From NCBI GenBank assembly GCA_910589035.1, contig CAJUSI010000060.1, forward strand, positions 4,480-68,479: 64,000 bases of DNA, in the 5' to 3' direction. This document shows positions 25,583-34,022 of this stretch, in pieces. Each line of letters begins with the position of its first letter. Position 1 is the stretch's first letter. The stretch is from an uncultured Acetatifactor sp. GTDB taxonomy: Bacteria; Bacillota; Clostridia; Lachnospirales; Lachnospiraceae. The notes under the pieces were generated by a model. That model did not search any database, had not been told where the DNA came from, and saw only the letters and a list, made by a program, of their open reading frames with translations. The position numbers and the translations under genes are program-made.

Positions 25583-25610
25583 AGTATAACACTTTTCCCC
25601 ATAATGTCAA
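25583..25610 (-). promoter_or_regulatory. Promoter of the cold-shock gene
   Basis: On the minus strand TTGACA (25610-25605) is followed after 16 bp by TATACT (25588-25583). The predicted start near 25576 gives a leader of roughly 180 nt. Confidence 0.8.
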
Positions 25611-25777
25611 CAATTTTTTTAAGGAATGTATATCATTTTTTTATATAGGGAAAACTTGGTATCAGCCGATACAAAATCTGGTATCAGCCGTCAGGAACCT
25701 GATATGGGCCGTTATAAAATCCGGCAGCGGCCGGCAGGGGACTGATACAGCCATTGAATAGAAGGGAGGAATTTCTT

Positions 25778-26419
25778 ATGATGCTGGCAGTAATGTGGGC
25801 GATGACGGCGGCCGTCCTGGGCTTTATGGCGGGAAGGGTCTCCATGTACGGCCTGACAATGGGCGGGGAAGAGGAGGAGAGAGAGAAGCCTTCTTCCTCT
25901 GCGGAGAGGAAAGGCAGGGAAAGGCATGGGAGGGGACGCAGGGCACAGGAAAATGAAAAATTCTGGTCCGTGGGGAGTCCTGTGTCCGGTCAGGTGACGA
26001 TAAAGAGAGAAGGGGAACGTCCGTCCATCGTGATTCACCCTGATACGGATAAAATTTATGCTCCGGCGGGCGGGAAGATCACCCGTCTGTTTCCCATGGG
26101 CAATGCCTTTCTCTTTACCACAGAGTTCGGTGCGGAGCTGTATATTCAGGTGGGGGAGGGAAACGACGAGCTGTCGGTGAGACATTACCGTCCCAGGATT
26201 TTACAGAATGAAGTGGTGGGAAGGGGAAAGCTGCTTCTGGAGTTTGACAGACAGAGCCTGGAAGCGGAGGGAGCATCCCTGGATGTGTGCGTGAGCCTGG
26301 AAAATTGCTTTTACGGGAGCAGCATAAGGCTTACCGCAAAGGAGCATGTGAAGAGCGGGGAAGAGATCCTGCAGGTGGGAGAGGCCCTGGGCCTGGAAAC
26401 CTGTCCGAACTGTCAGTAG
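25778..26419 (+). CDS. Membrane-anchored EIIA-Glc-like protein lacking active-site histidines
   Basis: The 213-residue product starts at the ATG at 25778 behind GGGAGGA. Residues 1-22 form one transmembrane helix, followed by a charged linker to about residue 65. The rest resembles the PTS EIIA-Glc beta-sandwich: VGSPVSGQV, IVIHPDTDKIYAPAGGKITRLFP, FGAELYIQVGEG, and a C-terminal VKSGEEI segment. At the aligned positions of the two phospho-relay histidines (NHAFSIE and VHFGIDTV in E. coli) this protein has NAF and IQVG, so neither His is present. Phosphotransfer is therefore unlikely, and a structural, binding or regulatory role is inferred. Confidence 0.75.
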   Translation: MMLAVMWAMTAAVLGFMAGRVSMYGLTMGGEEEEREKPSSSAERKGRERHGRGRRAQENEKFWSVGSPVSGQVTIKREGERPSIVIHPDTDKIYAPAGGKITRLFPMGNAFLFTTEFGAELYIQVGEGNDELSVRHYRPRILQNEVVGRGKLLLEFDRQSLEAEGASLDVCVSLENCFYGSSIRLTAKEHVKSGEEILQVGEALGLETCPNCQ

Positions 26420-26447
26420 AAGAAAATGCCGCATGTCCGGATATGAC

Positions 26448-26540
26448 GGGACAAAAGCCTGGACAATAGTCGGGAAAATGGCCGGGACAGAAGCCTGGAC
26501 AAAAGCCGGGAAAATAGCCTGGACAAAAAGCAGAACAAGG
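26448..26540 (+). repeat. 36-bp degenerate tandem repeat
   Basis: Units start at 26448 and 26484 and share GGGACA-AAGCCTGGACAA-GGGAAAAT-GCC with a few changes. A third partial unit begins near 26520. It lies between the EIIA-like gene and the NlpC/P60 promoter and is not in a supported coding frame. Confidence 0.8.
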
Positions 26541-26576
26541 TATTGCAAAATATTATCCAAAAGTATTGCAGGGTTA

Positions 26577-26605
26577 TTGACAAATTATGATTTTATATGT
26601 ATAAT
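26577..26605 (+). promoter_or_regulatory. Consensus sigma-A promoter of the NlpC/P60 gene
   Basis: TTGACA (26577-26582) and TATAAT (26600-26605) match consensus fully and are separated by exactly 17 bp. The gene starts 58 bp further on. Confidence 0.9.
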
Positions 26606-26663
26606 TCAAAACGAAGCGTAACAAATTTGTAATAATTTCGTCAAACTTTTGGGAGTGATATAC

Positions 26664-27701
26664 ATGAGATATCTGAAGAACAGAAAGATTACAGTGATAT
26701 CCGCAGGGCTTATGCTCTGCATGGCTTTGGAACCTCTGAACGTGCGCGCGGAGGAGGATATTTTACAGGCGGCAGGCGGTGCGGCCACCCTTTTGGAGAC
26801 TACATTGTCCACGGAGGAATATATTGAGATTGCACAGCAGGCCAAGGGTGCTTGCTGGGGATATACCAATATCGGGATTGCAAATGTGGAGAGCGGGAAT
26901 CTGAATGTGAGACAGACCCCTTCTACCGACGGCAAAATGGTGGGGAAGATGCCCAAAAACGCGGCGTGCGAGGTCCTGGAGGTGACGGAGGACGGCTGGG
27001 CGCATATTCAGTCCGGCGATGTGGACGGCTATGTCAGTACGGAATATCTTATGACGGGCCCGGACGCCAAGCTGAAAGCGGACGAGCTTGTCCGCACGGT
27101 AGCCGTGGCCAATACGGACGGCCTGAATGTAAGGGACAGTGCCGACACGGGGGGCAATGTCCTGGCGCAGGTGAGCGAGGGAGAAGAGATGGAATATCTG
27201 GAGATGCTGGACGGCTGGGTAAAGATAGCCATCGACGATGTGGAAGCATATGTGTCGGCAGAGTATGTGACGGTGACGGAGAGGCTTGACACCGCTATTA
27301 CCATGACGCAGCTTTTATACGGTGCGGGCGTATCCGATGTCCGCGTGGAGCTGGTGGAATACGCCAAGCAGTTCTTGGGGAATCCCTATGTATGGGGAGG
27401 CACCAGCCTGACAAAAGGGGCGGACTGTTCCGGATTTGTGTTAAGCGTGTTTAAAAAGTTCGGCGTGTCCCTGCCTCATCATTCCGGCTCTCAGGCAAAG
27501 TACGGGACGAAGATTTCCGCCAGCGAGCTTCAGCCCGGCGACCTGGTGTTCTATGCTAACGGAAGCGGAGTCATCTATCATGTGGCCATCTACATCGGCA
27601 ACGGACAGGTGATTCATGCCAGCAGTCCTTCCACCGGCATTAAGATCAACAGCTACAAATATATCACGCCCTGCAAATATGTAAGTATTCTGCAGGATTA
27701 A
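26664..27701 (+). CDS. Secreted NlpC/P60 cell-wall peptidase with two SH3b domains
   Basis: This 345-residue protein has a signal peptide (cleavage near VRAEE, residue 31) and two bacterial SH3 domains (SGNLNVRQTPSTDGKMVGKM near 80-135; DGLNVRDSADTGGNVLAQV near 150-205). A C-terminal NlpC/P60 domain carries the catalytic Cys255 in GADCSGFVL, His in YHVAIYIG and a third polar residue in VIHAS. It should cleave the stem peptide of peptidoglycan. The start is the ATG behind GGGAGTGA. A strong promoter lies directly upstream, so it is probably well expressed. Confidence 0.95.
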   Translation: MRYLKNRKITVISAGLMLCMALEPLNVRAEEDILQAAGGAATLLETTLSTEEYIEIAQQAKGACWGYTNIGIANVESGNLNVRQTPSTDGKMVGKMPKNAACEVLEVTEDGWAHIQSGDVDGYVSTEYLMTGPDAKLKADELVRTVAVANTDGLNVRDSADTGGNVLAQVSEGEEMEYLEMLDGWVKIAIDDVEAYVSAEYVTVTERLDTAITMTQLLYGAGVSDVRVELVEYAKQFLGNPYVWGGTSLTKGADCSGFVLSVFKKFGVSLPHHSGSQAKYGTKISASELQPGDLVFYANGSGVIYHVAIYIGNGQVIHASSPSTGIKINSYKYITPCKYVSILQD

Positions 27702-27714
27702 GTAAAATTCCGGG

Positions 27715-27855
27715 TTTACATTTGCAGAAGAATATGCTATGATAGCAGACGTAAAGAGGGACGAAGGTTATAAATCGTTCCAGCCGGCGCTCAGGTTTGG
27801 GACACTCCGGCCCGGCCTTGGTGTCAGGCGGTTATAAAATCAGGAGGATGATAAA
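27715..27855 (+). promoter_or_regulatory. rpsO promoter and structured leader
   Basis: TTTACA (27715-27720) and TATGAT (27738-27743) are 17 bp apart. The leader of about 105 nt is GC-rich and self-complementary (for example CCGGC and GCCGG segments around 27782-27820). S15 mRNA leaders often fold for autoregulation by S15; that is inferred here, not shown. Confidence 0.6.
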
Positions 27856-28122
27856 ATGATTTCAAAGGAAAAGAAAACGGCAGTTATGAACGAGTACGCC
27901 AGGACTCCGGGAGATACGGGTTCACCCGAAGTGCAGGTTGCAATCCTGACTGCGAGAATCCAGGAACTGACAGAGCATTTGAAGGTGAATCCCAAGGATC
28001 ATCATTCCCGCCGCGGTATGCTGAAAATGGTAGGGCAGAGACGCGGCCTGCTGGAGTATTTGAAGAAGAAGGATATCGAGAGATATCGTAAGCTGATTGA
28101 GAGACTGGGCTTAAGAAAATAA
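27856..28122 (+). CDS. rpsO: 30S ribosomal protein S15
   Basis: The 88-residue product matches bacterial S15 in length and sequence: DTGSPEVQVAILTARIQELTEHLK, the DHHSRRGML segment that contacts 16S rRNA helices, and a basic C-terminus ending RLGLRK. AGGAGG precedes the ATG. It is followed by a strong terminator and then pnp, the usual rpsO-pnp order in Firmicutes and Proteobacteria. Confidence 0.98.
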   Translation: MISKEKKTAVMNEYARTPGDTGSPEVQVAILTARIQELTEHLKVNPKDHHSRRGMLKMVGQRRGLLEYLKKKDIERYRKLIERLGLRK

Positions 28123-28135
28123 GACGGATGAAAAG

Positions 28136-28173
28136 CGGAGGAAGGCCGAAGAAATTCGGCTCTCCGTTTTTTT
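28136..28173 (+). terminator. rpsO terminator
   Basis: CGGAG (28136-28140) and GCCGAA (28145-28150) pair with TTCGGC (28155-28160) and CTCCG (28162-28166) around a GAAA tetraloop. Seven T's follow. Confidence 0.93.
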
Positions 28174-28192
28174 GCGCAATAGAGGGTGCCCT

Positions 28193-28239
28193 CCTGCCAT
28201 GTCTGCCGTATTTCTTTCGTTTTCGCGCAGGATGGCAGG
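28193..28239 (+). promoter_or_regulatory. Inverted repeat in the pnp upstream region
   Basis: CCTGCCAT (28193-28200) pairs with ATGGCAGG (28232-28239). In E. coli the pnp leader forms an RNase III-processed hairpin used for autoregulation; whether this stem has that role is unknown. The remaining 28240-28474 shows no gene. Confidence 0.4.
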
Positions 28240-28474
28240 GAAAATTCCGGAAATAATTATGGAAATGGGGAATAAGTCTCCGGCAGGGCGGCAGGGATAA
28301 GCTGCAGTATGGTATTTCGGAACAGAAGAATGACCCGAGACCGCTGAAAAGGGTATGGGCGGGCCGTATTTTTTTCAGTAGTTTCGGTGTCTTCTGTTCC
28401 TGTACAAGGCGATGGGAAAATACATTTCCATTGCGATATATAGCCGTAAAGAGCGGCGGAATGGAGGAAAGAAA

Positions 28475-30577
28475 ATGTATAAGAGCTATGAAATGGAACT
28501 GGCCGGGCGCACGCTGAAGGTGGATATAAACCGCGTGGGCAAGCAGGCAAACGGATGTGCGTTCATGCATTACGGGGATACGGTGGTGCTCTGTACCGCA
28601 ACCGCATCCGAAAAGCCCAGGGAGGGGATTGACTTTTTCCCTCTGAGCGTGGAGTATGAGGAAAAGATGTATGCGGTGGGAAAGATTCCCGGCGGGTTCA
28701 ACAAGAGAGAGGGCAAGGCCAGCGAGAATGCGATTCTCACCAGCCGTGTCATTGACAGGCCCATGCGCCCCCTTTTCCCCAAGGATTACCGCAACGACGT
28801 GACATTGAACAATCTGGTGATGAGCGTGGATCCCGGGTGCCGCCCCGAGCTGGTGGCCATGATCGGCGCCGCCATCGCCACCTGTATCTCGGATATTCCC
28901 TTTGACGGTCCCTGCGCCATGACCCAGATGGGCATTGTGGACGGCGAATTTGTGGTCAACCCTTCCCAGGAGCAGTGGAAGAGCGGGGATCTGAATCTGA
29001 CCGTGGCCTCCACCAGGGAAAAGGTGATTATGATCGAGGCGGGTGCAAACGAGATCCCTGAGGCTAAGATGATCGAGGCCATCTATAAGGCCCATGAGAT
29101 CAACCAGACCATCATCGCCTTTATTGACAGAATCGTGGCGGAGTGCGGCAGGCCCAAGCACGAGTATACCAGCTGTGCAATCCCTCAGGAAATGTTTGAC
29201 GAGATGAAGAGGCTGGTTCCCCCCGAGGAGATGGAGGTGGCCGTATTCACCGACGACAAGCAGACCAGGGAGGAGAATATCAGAAATATTACCGCGAAGC
29301 TGGAGGAGGCTTTTGCCGGGAATGAGGCCTGGCTGGCGGTCCTGGGCGAGGCGGTATATCAATATGAGAAGAAGACCGTGCGCAAGATGATCCTGAAGGA
29401 TCACAAGCGTCCCGACGGGCGTGAGATCACACAGATTCGTCCTCTGGCTGCCGAGGTGGATATTATTCCCAGAGTCCATGGCTCCGCCATGTTCACCCGG
29501 GGACAGACTCAGATCTGCAATGTATGTACGCTGGCACCCCTTTCCGAGCAGCAGAAGCTGGACGGACTGGACGAGAACGAAGTGAGCAAGAGATATATGC
29601 ATCATTACAATTTCCCCTCCTATTCCGTGGGCGAGACCAAGCCCTCCAGGGGACCCGGGAGACGGGAAATCGGCCATGGTGCCCTGGCGGAGAGAGCCCT
29701 GATTCCCGTGCTGCCCAGCGAGGAGGAATTCCCCTATGCCATCCGCACCGTGTCGGAGACCTTTGAGTCCAACGGCTCCACCTCCATGGCATCCACCTGC
29801 GCTTCCTGCATGTCCCTGATGGCGGCGGGCGTGCCCATCAAAAAGATGGTGGCAGGAATCTCCTGCGGTCTGGTGACCGGAGAGACGGATGAGGATTTCG
29901 TACTTCTCACGGATATCCAGGGGCTTGAGGATTTCTTCGGGGATATGGATTTCAAGGTGACAGGTACCACGGAGGGTATTACCGCCATTCAAATGGATAT
30001 CAAGATCCACGGCCTGACCAGGCCCATTGTGGAAGGCGCGATTGCAAGATGCCGTGATGCGAGACTCTTCATTATGGACAACTGCATGAAGCCCGCTATC
30101 TCCGCTCCCAGACCGGAGGTGGGTTCCTTCGCACCCAAAATTATCTCCATCCAGATTGATCCCGAGAGAATCGGAGATGTGGTGGGCCAGAGAGGGAAGA
30201 CCATCAACGAGATTATCGCCCGCACAGGAGTGAAGATCGATATCACCGACGACGGCAATGTATCCGTATGCGGAACCGATAAGGAAATGATGGACAAGGC
30301 CATTGAGATGATCAAGATGATCGTGACCGATTTCGAGGAGGGCCAGATTTTCCAGGGCAGGGTAGTCAGCATCAAGGAGTTCGGCGCATTCCTGGAGTTC
30401 GCTCCCGGCAAGGAGGGGATGGTTCATATCTCCAAGATTGCAAGAGAGAGAATCAACCGTGTGGAGGATGTGCTCACTCTGGGAGACGTGGTGACCGTAG
30501 TCTGCCTGGGCAAGGACAGAATGGGCAGAATCAGCTTCTCCATGAAGGATGTGGCCCAGGATATCAAGAGAAAATAA
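28475..30577 (+). CDS. pnp: Polyribonucleotide nucleotidyltransferase (PNPase)
   Basis: The start is the ATG at 28475 behind GGAGG; the upstream extension has no family similarity. The 700-residue enzyme has two RNase PH domains separated by a helical domain, a KH domain (IQIDPERIGDVVGQRGKTIN) and a C-terminal S1 domain (GQIFQGRVVSIKEFGAFLEF). It degrades RNA 3' to 5' by phosphorolysis and acts in mRNA turnover. RNase PH motifs such as GSTSMASTCASCMSLM are present. It ends at a strong terminator. Confidence 0.98.
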   Translation: MYKSYEMELAGRTLKVDINRVGKQANGCAFMHYGDTVVLCTATASEKPREGIDFFPLSVEYEEKMYAVGKIPGGFNKREGKASENAILTSRVIDRPMRPLFPKDYRNDVTLNNLVMSVDPGCRPELVAMIGAAIATCISDIPFDGPCAMTQMGIVDGEFVVNPSQEQWKSGDLNLTVASTREKVIMIEAGANEIPEAKMIEAIYKAHEINQTIIAFIDRIVAECGRPKHEYTSCAIPQEMFDEMKRLVPPEEMEVAVFTDDKQTREENIRNITAKLEEAFAGNEAWLAVLGEAVYQYEKKTVRKMILKDHKRPDGREITQIRPLAAEVDIIPRVHGSAMFTRGQTQICNVCTLAPLSEQQKLDGLDENEVSKRYMHHYNFPSYSVGETKPSRGPGRREIGHGALAERALIPVLPSEEEFPYAIRTVSETFESNGSTSMASTCASCMSLMAAGVPIKKMVAGISCGLVTGETDEDFVLLTDIQGLEDFFGDMDFKVTGTTEGITAIQMDIKIHGLTRPIVEGAIARCRDARLFIMDNCMKPAISAPRPEVGSFAPKIISIQIDPERIGDVVGQRGKTINEIIARTGVKIDITDDGNVSVCGTDKEMMDKAIEMIKMIVTDFEEGQIFQGRVVSIKEFGAFLEFAPGKEGMVHISKIARERINRVEDVLTLGDVVTVVCLGKDRMGRISFSMKDVAQDIKRK

Positions 30578-30597
30578 GAGAATATCAAAAGGTACGT

Positions 30598-30637
30598 CGT
30601 GCCGGACGCAGTTTGGACTGCCCGGCACGGTATTTTA
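30598..30637 (+). terminator. pnp terminator
   Basis: CGTGCCGG (30598-30605) and GCAGT (30608-30612) pair with ACTGC (30617-30621) and CCGGCACG (30622-30629) around TTGG. TATTTTAT follows. Confidence 0.9.
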
Positions 30638-30820
30638 TCATATAGGCACTATTTTGCAGGGCCACATACGAAAATGGCACTGCCATTGGCTCTTAGGCAC
30701 TTAACAGCGAAATCTTTCACAAAATGGCAGAATTCTGGTTCCGGCTTGCCCGGGTCAGGATATTTGCCGTGAGAGAGGGATCAGACTGTAAGGCGGGTAT
30801 GGAGAAAAGGAGGATAGATT

Positions 30821-32200
30821 ATGTTATCAAAGCAATTACTGAAGGAGGCTCTGCTGCGGGCGCTGTCCACGGGAGCCGATTACGCGGAAGTATTCGCGGA
30901 GCACACACTGAGCAGGAATATCAATCTCATATCCGGCAAGACGGACAAGATAGGGGACGCGGTGATCTGCGGCGTGGGAATCCGTATTTTCAAGGGGACC
31001 AGATGTGTGTCCGGATCCGCTTCTTCCCTGGCGGACGAGGCGATTTTAAGCTGCGCCTCCAAGGTGGCGGACGCTTTGACGGGATCTGCGCTGATTCAGG
31101 ATATTGTTCTGAAGGAGAGACTGTTCGGGGATATCCACCCCGTGAAGATCGTGCCGGGCAGCGTGGGCAATGCCGTGAAGATCGATTTCCTGCGCAGGGC
31201 GTGTCTGGCGGCGAAGGAGTACAGCGGCGAGATCGCCCAGGTAAGCGGCAGTTATCTGGAGGCTGACCACAGCATCCTCATCGCCACCAGCGAGGGGCTG
31301 TTTGCCCAGGACAGGCAGATACGCAGCAGAGTGGCGGTGTCCGCCGTGGCAAGCAAGGACGGGGAGAACCAGACCGGAAGCGCAAGCCCCGGCGCCAGAA
31401 AGGGATTTGAGCTCTTCGAGGAGCTGGATTCCGAAGAGATCGGCAGGAAGGCCGCGGCCCAGGCGGTTACCATGCTGCATGCCGATTACATAAAGGGAGG
31501 AACCATGCCCGTAGCCATCGAGAACGGCTTTGGAGGCGTGATTTTCCACGAGGCCTGCGGGCATTCCCTGGAGGCTTCCTGCGTGGCGCTGGGACAGTCG
31601 CAGTTCGCCGGCAAGCTGGGGACGCAGATAGCGAATCCCAAGGTGACGGCCATCGACGACGGCACCATTCCCAACGCCTGGGGTTCCGTAAACATCGACG
31701 ATGAGGGCACGCCGGCCCGGCGGAATGTGCTGATCGAGAACGGTATTTTGAAGACATATATGATCGACAAGCTGAACGGGCGCAGAATGGGGATGGAGTC
31801 CACGGGAAATTCCAGACGGCAGAGCTATCAGTATGAACCCACATCCCGCATGACGAACACTTACATCGCCGCAGGGGAGGACAGGGACGAGGATATCATC
31901 GGTTCCATAGAATACGGACTCTATGCCAGGAGCATGGGGGGCGGTTCTGTGAATCCGGTCACCGGGCAGTTCAATTTCGCCGTGAACGAAGGCTACATTA
32001 TCAGGAACGGTAAGATCTGCGAGCCGGTGCGCGGTGCCAGCCTCATCGGCAAGGGATCGGAGATCCTGATGAATATTGATATGGTGGGAAAGAATGTGAA
32101 GCGCGCCCAGGGCATGTGCGGCGCTTCCTCCGGCAGCATCCCCACGGACGTGGGACAGCCGCTGATCCGGGTTTCTTCGATTGTGGTGGGAGGCCGGTGA
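30821..32200 (+). CDS. tldD: TldD family metalloprotease
   Basis: This 459-residue protein has the TldD active-site sequence FHEACGHSLEASC, whose HExxxH pattern binds zinc, and the C-terminal Cys/Gly-rich MCGASSGSIPTDVGQP. With its partner TldE it forms a heterodimeric protease that degrades unfolded peptides; in some bacteria it processes modified peptides such as microcins. AAGGAGG lies before the ATG. The tldE-like gene follows after 88 bp, so the two are probably co-transcribed. No peptide-toxin gene was found nearby. Confidence 0.94.
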   Translation: MLSKQLLKEALLRALSTGADYAEVFAEHTLSRNINLISGKTDKIGDAVICGVGIRIFKGTRCVSGSASSLADEAILSCASKVADALTGSALIQDIVLKERLFGDIHPVKIVPGSVGNAVKIDFLRRACLAAKEYSGEIAQVSGSYLEADHSILIATSEGLFAQDRQIRSRVAVSAVASKDGENQTGSASPGARKGFELFEELDSEEIGRKAAAQAVTMLHADYIKGGTMPVAIENGFGGVIFHEACGHSLEASCVALGQSQFAGKLGTQIANPKVTAIDDGTIPNAWGSVNIDDEGTPARRNVLIENGILKTYMIDKLNGRRMGMESTGNSRRQSYQYEPTSRMTNTYIAAGEDRDEDIIGSIEYGLYARSMGGGSVNPVTGQFNFAVNEGYIIRNGKICEPVRGASLIGKGSEILMNIDMVGKNVKRAQGMCGASSGSIPTDVGQPLIRVSSIVVGGR

Positions 32201-32288
32201 GGACTTCATAAGATATGCTGAGGCGGAAAAGAAGAGCATTTTCACAGGATTGGATTGAGGTACTCTAAAGCGGACAGGAGGTAGAGAA

Positions 32289-33668
32289 ATGACATATCAG
32301 GAATTTAAGGAAGCCGTGACCGGATACGCAGGGGAAAACGGGCTCACGGAGTACGAATTATACTATGAGGGCGGGTGGTCCAACTCCGTCGAGATCTACA
32401 GGGAGGAAGTCAAGGGGTACAGCACGGAGGAGAGCATGGGCGTGTGCTTTCGCTGTATCGTGGAGGGCAAGGCCGGATACGCGTCCACGGAGAACCTGAC
32501 GGAGACGGAAGCCCGTTCCCTGGTACTGCGGGCATTGGAAAATGCGGGTTCCATCGAAAGTGAGGAAGAGTGCTTCCTCCACAAAAAGGGGGACAGCTAT
32601 GCCGTCTGCCAGAAGAACGATTCGCCCCAGCCTTCCGGAGCGGAGCTGGTGGAGGCGGCGCTGGCGCTTCAGAAGGAGCTGTATCAGGCGGATCCCCGTG
32701 TGACAGACGGCACCCAGGCGTACATGATTTACGCCAGCCATAAATATGCCCTCTGCAATTCCAACGGTCTGGACCTGGAGGACGAGTTCTCCATGGCAAA
32801 CAGCTACGGTATGGCGCTGGTGGAGGAAGACGGGGAAAGATACGACGGATCCGAGAATAAACGGGGGAGAAATCTCAGGGAGCTTGACCTGAAGGAGATT
32901 GCAAAGGCAGCTGTGGAGGAAGCGGTATCTTCCATCGGGGCCGGCAGCGTTCCCAGCGGGAAGTATACGGTTGTGTTCTCCAACAGGGCCATGGCCACCC
33001 TTCTTGCCACATATGCTTCCGTATTCTCTGCGGAGCTGGCGCAGAAGGGGATGTCGCTGCTGAACGGAAAGGAAGGGGAGAAAATCGCTGCGGACTGCAT
33101 CACGATCACAGATGATCCCAGGTACAGGGACAGCATGGTGAAGAGGACCTTTGACGGCGAGGGCGTGGCGGCTTACGCCAAAAATGTAGTGGAGAAGGGC
33201 GTGCTTTCCACCCTGCTTCACAACCTGAAGACTGCCGCGAAGGCGGGAGTGAAGTCCACGGGGAATGCCAGCAAGGCGTCCTATTCTTCCGTGGTGGGGG
33301 TCAGCCCTTTTACCTTCTACATTCAGCCCGCCGGTGACACGGAGGAGACGGCGGAGAATAAAAAGCTCCCGAAGGTGCCGGAAGCTCTGTTCCGGAAGGC
33401 GGGAGAGGGAATCTATGTGACGGAGCTGATGGGACTGCATGCGGGGGCCAATGCGGTTACAGGGGACTTTTCCCTGTCGGCCAAAGGCTTTTTGATCACG
33501 GAGGGAGGAAAGGGCGCTCCCGTGAAAAACTTTACGGTATCCGGCAATTTCTTTGAACTGCTGAAGAACGTGGAGGTTTTGGGGAATGATCTGGAATTCC
33601 TGCAGGGGAAATTCGGCTCTCCGTCCATCCTCGTACGGGATATCGCCGTTGCGGGCCAGGATGCGTAA
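32289..33668 (+). CDS. tldE: TldE/PmbA family protease subunit
   Basis: This 459-residue protein belongs to the PmbA/TldE branch: it lacks the zinc HExxxH motif and ends with EGIYVTELMGLHAGANAVTGDFSLSAKGFLI, a hallmark of the family. AGGAGG precedes the ATG. It pairs with the TldD-like protein to close the proteolytic chamber. A clear terminator follows at 33751, so the operon is tldD-tldE only. Confidence 0.94.
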   Translation: MTYQEFKEAVTGYAGENGLTEYELYYEGGWSNSVEIYREEVKGYSTEESMGVCFRCIVEGKAGYASTENLTETEARSLVLRALENAGSIESEEECFLHKKGDSYAVCQKNDSPQPSGAELVEAALALQKELYQADPRVTDGTQAYMIYASHKYALCNSNGLDLEDEFSMANSYGMALVEEDGERYDGSENKRGRNLRELDLKEIAKAAVEEAVSSIGAGSVPSGKYTVVFSNRAMATLLATYASVFSAELAQKGMSLLNGKEGEKIAADCITITDDPRYRDSMVKRTFDGEGVAAYAKNVVEKGVLSTLLHNLKTAAKAGVKSTGNASKASYSSVVGVSPFTFYIQPAGDTEETAENKKLPKVPEALFRKAGEGIYVTELMGLHAGANAVTGDFSLSAKGFLITEGGKGAPVKNFTVSGNFFELLKNVEVLGNDLEFLQGKFGSPSILVRDIAVAGQDA

Positions 33669-33750
33669 ACAGGGAAAAAGATCGCTTTTGCTCCGGGCAG
33701 AGCCGTAACGGCCAGCCGGCAGGAGGCACAAAGTTCACAGGTTGTACAAT

Positions 33751-33793
33751 ACGGCTGACAGTTGCTTTGACGGGAACTGCCGGCCGTTTTTTT
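33751..33793 (+). terminator. Terminator of the tldD-tldE operon
   Basis: ACGGCTGACAGTT (33751-33763) pairs with AACTGCCGGCCGT (33775-33787) with a small internal mismatch. Seven T's end the element. Confidence 0.85.
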
Positions 33794-33817
33794 ATGCGCA
33801 GGTCCGCATATGGAATT

Positions 33818-33866
33818 ATGCTGCTAATGCAGCATGCCCACTTGACTCATTGCTCGCGGGAATAAA
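33818..33866 (+). repeat. Dispersed hairpin repeat, copy 1
   Basis: A perfect hairpin, ATGCTGC-TAAT-GCAGCAT (33818-33835), is followed by GCCCACTTGACTCATTGC and TCGCGGGAAT. The same arrangement (short hairpin, CTCATTGC, CGCGGGAAT) occurs on the minus strand at 45111-45148 and 58657-58736. Confidence 0.75.
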
Positions 33867-33870
33867 TTCT

Positions 33871-33917
33871 GCATAGAAAGATAAGAATCGCATAGTGAAA
33901 ATATAAAAAGCGCATAG
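33871..33917 (+). promoter_or_regulatory. Three GCATAG direct repeats upstream of the ABC importer
   Basis: GCATAG occurs at 33871, 33890 and 33912, in the same orientation, 19 and 22 bp apart, that is about two helical turns. AraC-family regulators bind such direct half-sites. The locus encodes its own AraC regulator (37874-40198), making this the likely target. Confidence 0.5.
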
Positions 33918-34022
33918 GGGGTGAAAGGATTACATCTGGAAAAAAGCATTGCCGTGAGATAAACTTCAGGTCAGATAAATGCATCGGCGGCATGCAAAAA
34001 GAAGCGAATGGAGGGGTAGAAT

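Noticed and set aside
26600..28122. Mobile element around the NlpC/P60 gene
   Set aside because: No transposase, terminal inverted repeat or target duplication was seen; the genes are ordinary chromosomal ones.
27884..30628. 914-residue open frame on the minus strand
   Set aside because: It is antisense to rpsO and pnp, has no ribosome site or family features, and its length follows from the codon pattern of the real genes.
30821..33668. Modified-peptide (microcin-like) system around TldD/TldE
   Set aside because: No precursor peptide, modification enzyme or exporter is nearby; the pair stands alone with its own terminator.
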